Below, piece by piece: positions 60,902-64,000 of a DNA stretch of 64,000 nucleotides. Under the pieces are notes generated by a model, which was not told the DNA's origin, did no database searches, and saw nothing but the letters and a program-made list of their open reading frames with translations. The DNA comes from Agelaius tricolor (Eukaryota; Chordata; Aves; Passeriformes; Icteridae). The DNA is taken from NCBI GenBank assembly GCA_023055355.1, contig JALJCS010000028.1, positions 5,952,418 through 6,016,417 of the forward strand. Reading direction: 5' to 3'. A program made the translations under genes and the position numbers. Position 1 is the stretch's first letter. Each line of letters opens with the position of its first letter.

Positions 60902-63484
60902 TCAGTTGATCTCTCCCTCCGTGAACTCCTCCTTTATGGACTGTTTGCGGGATTTGCAGTCCGGGAGGTCGAAGCCGAAGTCGGCCCAGTCGTCGGCGGT
61001 GCCGCGGTTGGGGATGGTGATGGTGTGGCGCACGCGGAAATGCACGGCCTCCATCACCCGCTGCCGCTGCAGCTCGCCCGAGCTGCCGATGGAGATGGTG
61101 GAGGCGTTGCTGCTGCTGCTGGAGCGGATCAGCTGCTGGGCGCCGTAGTCATGGCTCTGCTTAAGCTCCTGCAGACCCCGCCAGATGATCATGCGGTACT
61201 GCTCCGGGATCTTCAGTGCTGCGAGATCCTGCAAGGACAGCGCTGCTCAGGGCACGGCCAGCAGAATGGCACTGGACCAGCAGGAGGGAGCCCCAGGTTA
61301 TGCTTTTGGGGAGGACACGTGGGGGCAATGCCCAACAGAGCAGAGCCGGACCTCCTGCCATGGCCAAGGGTCCTTCCCTCAGGTTCAGGGGTCTCAGGGG
61401 ACGTTAAGGGTGGACAACCAGAACCCCCTGGGCATCACAGAGCATGGGACTTCTGTGTCCATCTGTCCCCAAAGCCAAGCTGAGCGCTCCAGAGATGCAT
61501 AAGTTTGTTATATCCAGGAGAGAGCCCCAGATTATGTATTTGGGGGGACACATGGGTGCAATGCCCAACAGAGCAGAGCTGGACCCGCCATAGCTGTGGG
61601 TCCATCATGGTGCACCCATGGCCATGGATGCGTCCCCTGGGTGTCACAGACATATTTTATGAAAAATCCTTGTGCCAGGATTTTTTCTCCTGAGAAGCTC
61701 TTGAGAAGAGGCCTCAGAAATTATATGTAAACAATAATTATCTGCTGCTGTGGAACACAACAGGTGTGTCTTTGATTGGTCTCACGTGGTTGTTTTTAAT
61801 TAATGGCCAATCACAGTCCAGCTGTCTCTGACTATCTGGTCAGGCACACGATTTTATTATCATTCCTTTCTATTCCTTGCTAGCCTTCTGATGAAATCCT
61901 TTTATTCTTTTAGTATAGTTTTAGTATATAATTTTCTTTTGATATAATATATATCATAAAATAATAAATCAGCCTTCTGAAACATGGAGTCAAGATTCTC
62001 ATCTCTTCCCTCGTCCTGGGACCCCTGCGAACACCACCACACCCTGGGTTATTTCTCGTTTGCAACCAAGTAACTGCAGGTGTGCATGTTGGAGATTTTT
62101 GTTGTTTTGGGAAGGGTTCACATCAAACTGATGTGGAAATGGGAGGGAAGGAAGGGACCATTCCCCTCGAACACAGGTTGCAGAGCAGCGTGTGGAGCAT
62201 CCTTGTGGCTGTGCACTTGGGATGGGCTCTGCTCTGGTCCTGGCCCAGGAGGCTGGAGCAGCACCAGCCTCCAGCACTGAGGACATGACATGACACTGAC
62301 CTCAGGCTGGGGACATGTGCCAGGACACACACCAGCACAGGGGGGAGCTGCCAGGGGTCCGTGTTAATGCCAGCACAGAGACTCACGGGAGCGTTAACTG
62401 GAGCAGACAGTGAGTATGCAATTAGTAGCTACAAACGACTCAGACACACAGCTCTGCCCTGACACAAGTTTTGGCCATTCCTAAACGTTCCCGTGGACAG
62501 CTGACAGGCAGTCATGGAGTTAGTTCAGCAAATGGTCCAGAACCAGGCTCAGGTTACACAACTGGCCCCAGCCACCAGTGACAAATCATCATCTCTCCTG
62601 CGGGATGCTGCAGCTGCCAGGTAGAGACACTGCTACACCTGCCTGGGGCAAAACAAGGTCAAAACAGGGTCGGGCAGGAGCTCTGTCTCAGTCAAAACAC
62701 CAGCTCGGGGATTTACAGGGTTTTCCATGGATCAAAGCGTTCCAGGATTAGTTTTTGTTTTCCTTTTTCTTGTTTCTCTGATGGGCTGGGGAATAGCTCC
62801 AGTGCTGCCCCTGGTTCCAGCACCAGAGTGTGGCAGCAGCAGAGGAAGATGCTCTGGGCACACACAGGTATTTCCAGCATCCCCTCCATGCTGCTTCTGA
62901 CAGCTTTTGCCTGACCTGGGCTATTTCATTCCAGACTTCAGCCTCTTTCATTCTAAAGATTAGCAGGGGAAGAGGCGAGACCAGATTAAACCTCCCTGAG
63001 CTGCTGTGGGGTGTCCCTGCTGGCTCTGTGGGATATGGGGTGTGTTCCCCTGAGCACCTCAGCTGTCTTCTCTGTGTTAGGAGGAAAATCTCCCTGAGCT
63101 CTGGCCTGGGGATCTTTGATCTCTGTTGTTTCTGAGAGTCTGGAGGAAGCAGCTGAGATTGGTTGTGGTTTTTTGGGACTGGTTGTGATTTTTACCGAGG
63201 CCTGAGCAATAGATACCTCCAAAGGACCAGCAAGGGGGCAGGAATGACAAGCATCAATCCTGGGAACATAAGTTCTCTTTGAGGGGTTGGGGCATAGGTT
63301 TCCCTTCCTCCAAAACACATTTGGTTTTGCTTTTCAGACCAACAGCTGTGGGAAACAAGTGGTAAGAACAGATCTCCCCAAAGCATTTACCTCTATGGAT
63401 AGGTTCTGCAGGTGGTAAATATTCTGTAACCCTTGTGAGGTGAAATAGTCGATGCAGTTTGGACACCCCAATCCTGTTAAAAAA
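60902..63484 (-). CDS. TP73: TP73 (p73), last two coding exons, partial
   Basis: Exon 63484-63391 (94 bp, begins with the third base of a codon) encodes the first half of the SAM domain (FLTGLGCPNCIDYFTSQG, QNIYHLQNLSIE). The last exon 61228-60902 encodes DLAALKIPEQYRMIIWRG, a Ser/Asn-rich stretch, SIGSSGELQRQRVMEAVHF, RVRHTITIPNRG and the acidic end IKEEFTEGEIN followed by TGA. These match the alpha-isoform C-terminus of p73, the p53-family transcription factor acting in apoptosis, neural development and multiciliated-cell formation. The transactivation, DNA-binding and tetramerisation exons must lie beyond 64000. The intron has canonical GT-AG ends and holds an LTR and a rearranged insertion. 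Confidence 0.96.
61288..61603. repeat. Patchwork insertion in TP73 intron with a copied exon
   Basis: Two diverged copies of one segment (61288-61373 and 61522-61603, both with GCAATGCCCAACAGAGCAGA) flank a near-perfect copy of fusion-gene positions 56686-56813 (here 61371-61498, three differences) and a 19-bp inverted match (61500-61518) to 60789-60807. The exon copy keeps the acceptor AG but ends before the donor and lies antisense to TP73. Confidence 0.88.
61642..62041 (-). mobile_element. 400-bp solo LTR in TP73 intron
   Basis: Begins TGTCACAGAC and ends CACCACCACA on this strand, flanked by the 7-bp direct repeat CCCTGGG (61635-61641 and 62042-62048). Read on the minus strand it starts TGTGGTGGTGTTCGCAGGGG and shares family features with the fragment at 34898-35283. 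No internal retroviral genes remain. Confidence 0.85.
62049..63390. other. Remainder of the TP73 intron
   Basis: No transposon or coding exon recognised. The sequence has average composition, ending at the donor (GTAAAT on the minus strand, just below 63391). Confidence 0.5.
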
Positions 63485-64000
63485 CTGCAGAGAAAGTTTG
63501 GAAAATAAAGTGGCATTAAGTTCTCATGAACAACAGCTGTGTCCCATCTCTGTGGGACAGACCATGTCAGGTGGGGGACGTGGAGAGCTCCATGGGTGCT
63601 CCACTGGCACTAAGGTCAAAGCACAGTGTGGGGTTGTGTTCATTCCTAAACTACACATGTTTTTCTCCTGACTGTCTGAGATTTTGGCTCAGGAACTCAT
63701 ATAATATGAGGGAGCTCAAGCTACTGGGGAGGGGGATCAGGGCATGCCCTGTGTGGATGCTGGCCCAAGGTCTGTCAAAGCATCCGTGGTCTTTTTAAAG
63801 GCCAAAACATTCAAAACCTGCAGAGCTGTTAATGCATTTCTGATTGAAATAAGCCACATGGACCCATTTCCAGGTGTTGCTGGAAGGGGAAGGGGGAAGC
63901 TCATAAAGCTATGTGCTGTTGGACAGGTAGGACAAGACCCTCTTTAGGATGTGCTTAATTTCTAATTGATCAGGGATTAGGGAGGTGTATGAGGGCAGAG
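63485..64000. other. TP73 intron upstream of the SAM exon
   Basis: No further TP73 exon recognised up to the window edge. Short open frames on both strands show no p73 similarity. Confidence 0.5.

Noticed and set aside
61185..61502. Frame ending in the peptide of a fusion-gene exon, as a possible second copy of the gene
   Set aside because: Only one partial exon is present, without a donor or neighbouring exons, antisense in a TP73 intron. It is a duplicated fragment, not a gene.

Overview
The window looks like avian, most likely songbird, nuclear DNA. CR1 LINE 3' ends (the motif CACAGAATCATGGAATGG or its complement) occur in both orientations throughout. Several retroviral LTR fragments resemble families I associate with passerines. 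The genes have short GC-rich introns and CpG-island starts, as on bird microchromosomes. Gene order matches human 1p36.32 read backwards, C1orf174-DFFB-CEP104-LRRC47-(CCDC27)-TP73; from memory this block lies on chicken chromosome 21. No bacterial or viral genome features are present. All exon models are mine, built by hand from splice signals, reading phase and remembered human proteins; no alignment was run.

Layout. 1-18.6 kb is gene-poor: CR1 pieces, simple repeats and two orphan CpG-rich islands, at 5.45-5.73 kb (with an X-box-like motif and open frames) and at 14.56-14.82 kb. 18.8-20.9 kb (+) is C1orf174, 3 coding exons, 256 aa. 23.5-27.05 kb (-) is DFFB, the caspase-activated DNase, 7 exons, 333 aa; its first intron is mostly a 22-bp minisatellite. 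A shared CpG island leads to CEP104 (+, coding 27.9-39.55 kb, 21 coding exons, 938 aa), a ciliary-tip microtubule protein. LRRC47 follows (+, 42.3-46.4 kb, 7 exons, 574 aa); its intron 1 is a tandem array of copies of its own splice acceptor. A small coiled-coil gene at the CCDC27 position (-, 47.8-50.2 kb, 7 exons, 273 aa) shares a 131-bp head-to-head promoter with a plus-strand gene (50.4-57.6 kb, about 9 exons, 534 aa). That gene joins a CGGBP1-like zinc finger to a Gfo/Idh/MocA oxidoreductase-like domain lacking key catalytic residues. The last two coding exons of TP73 (-) lie at 60.9-63.5 kb.

The two strongest candidates for something little described are the zinc-finger/dehydrogenase-like fusion gene and a patchwork insertion in the TP73 intron. 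The patchwork holds a near-perfect 128-bp copy of part of a fusion-gene exon plus a 19-bp inverted copy of TP73 3' UTR sequence. A recurring theme is tandem repeats or LTRs placed directly against splice sites (LRRC47, CEP104, DFFB, fusion gene).

The genes are not an operon. They are independently transcribed neighbours with roles in apoptotic DNA cleavage (DFFB), p53-family transcription control (TP73), cilia and microtubules (CEP104) and several poorly known functions.
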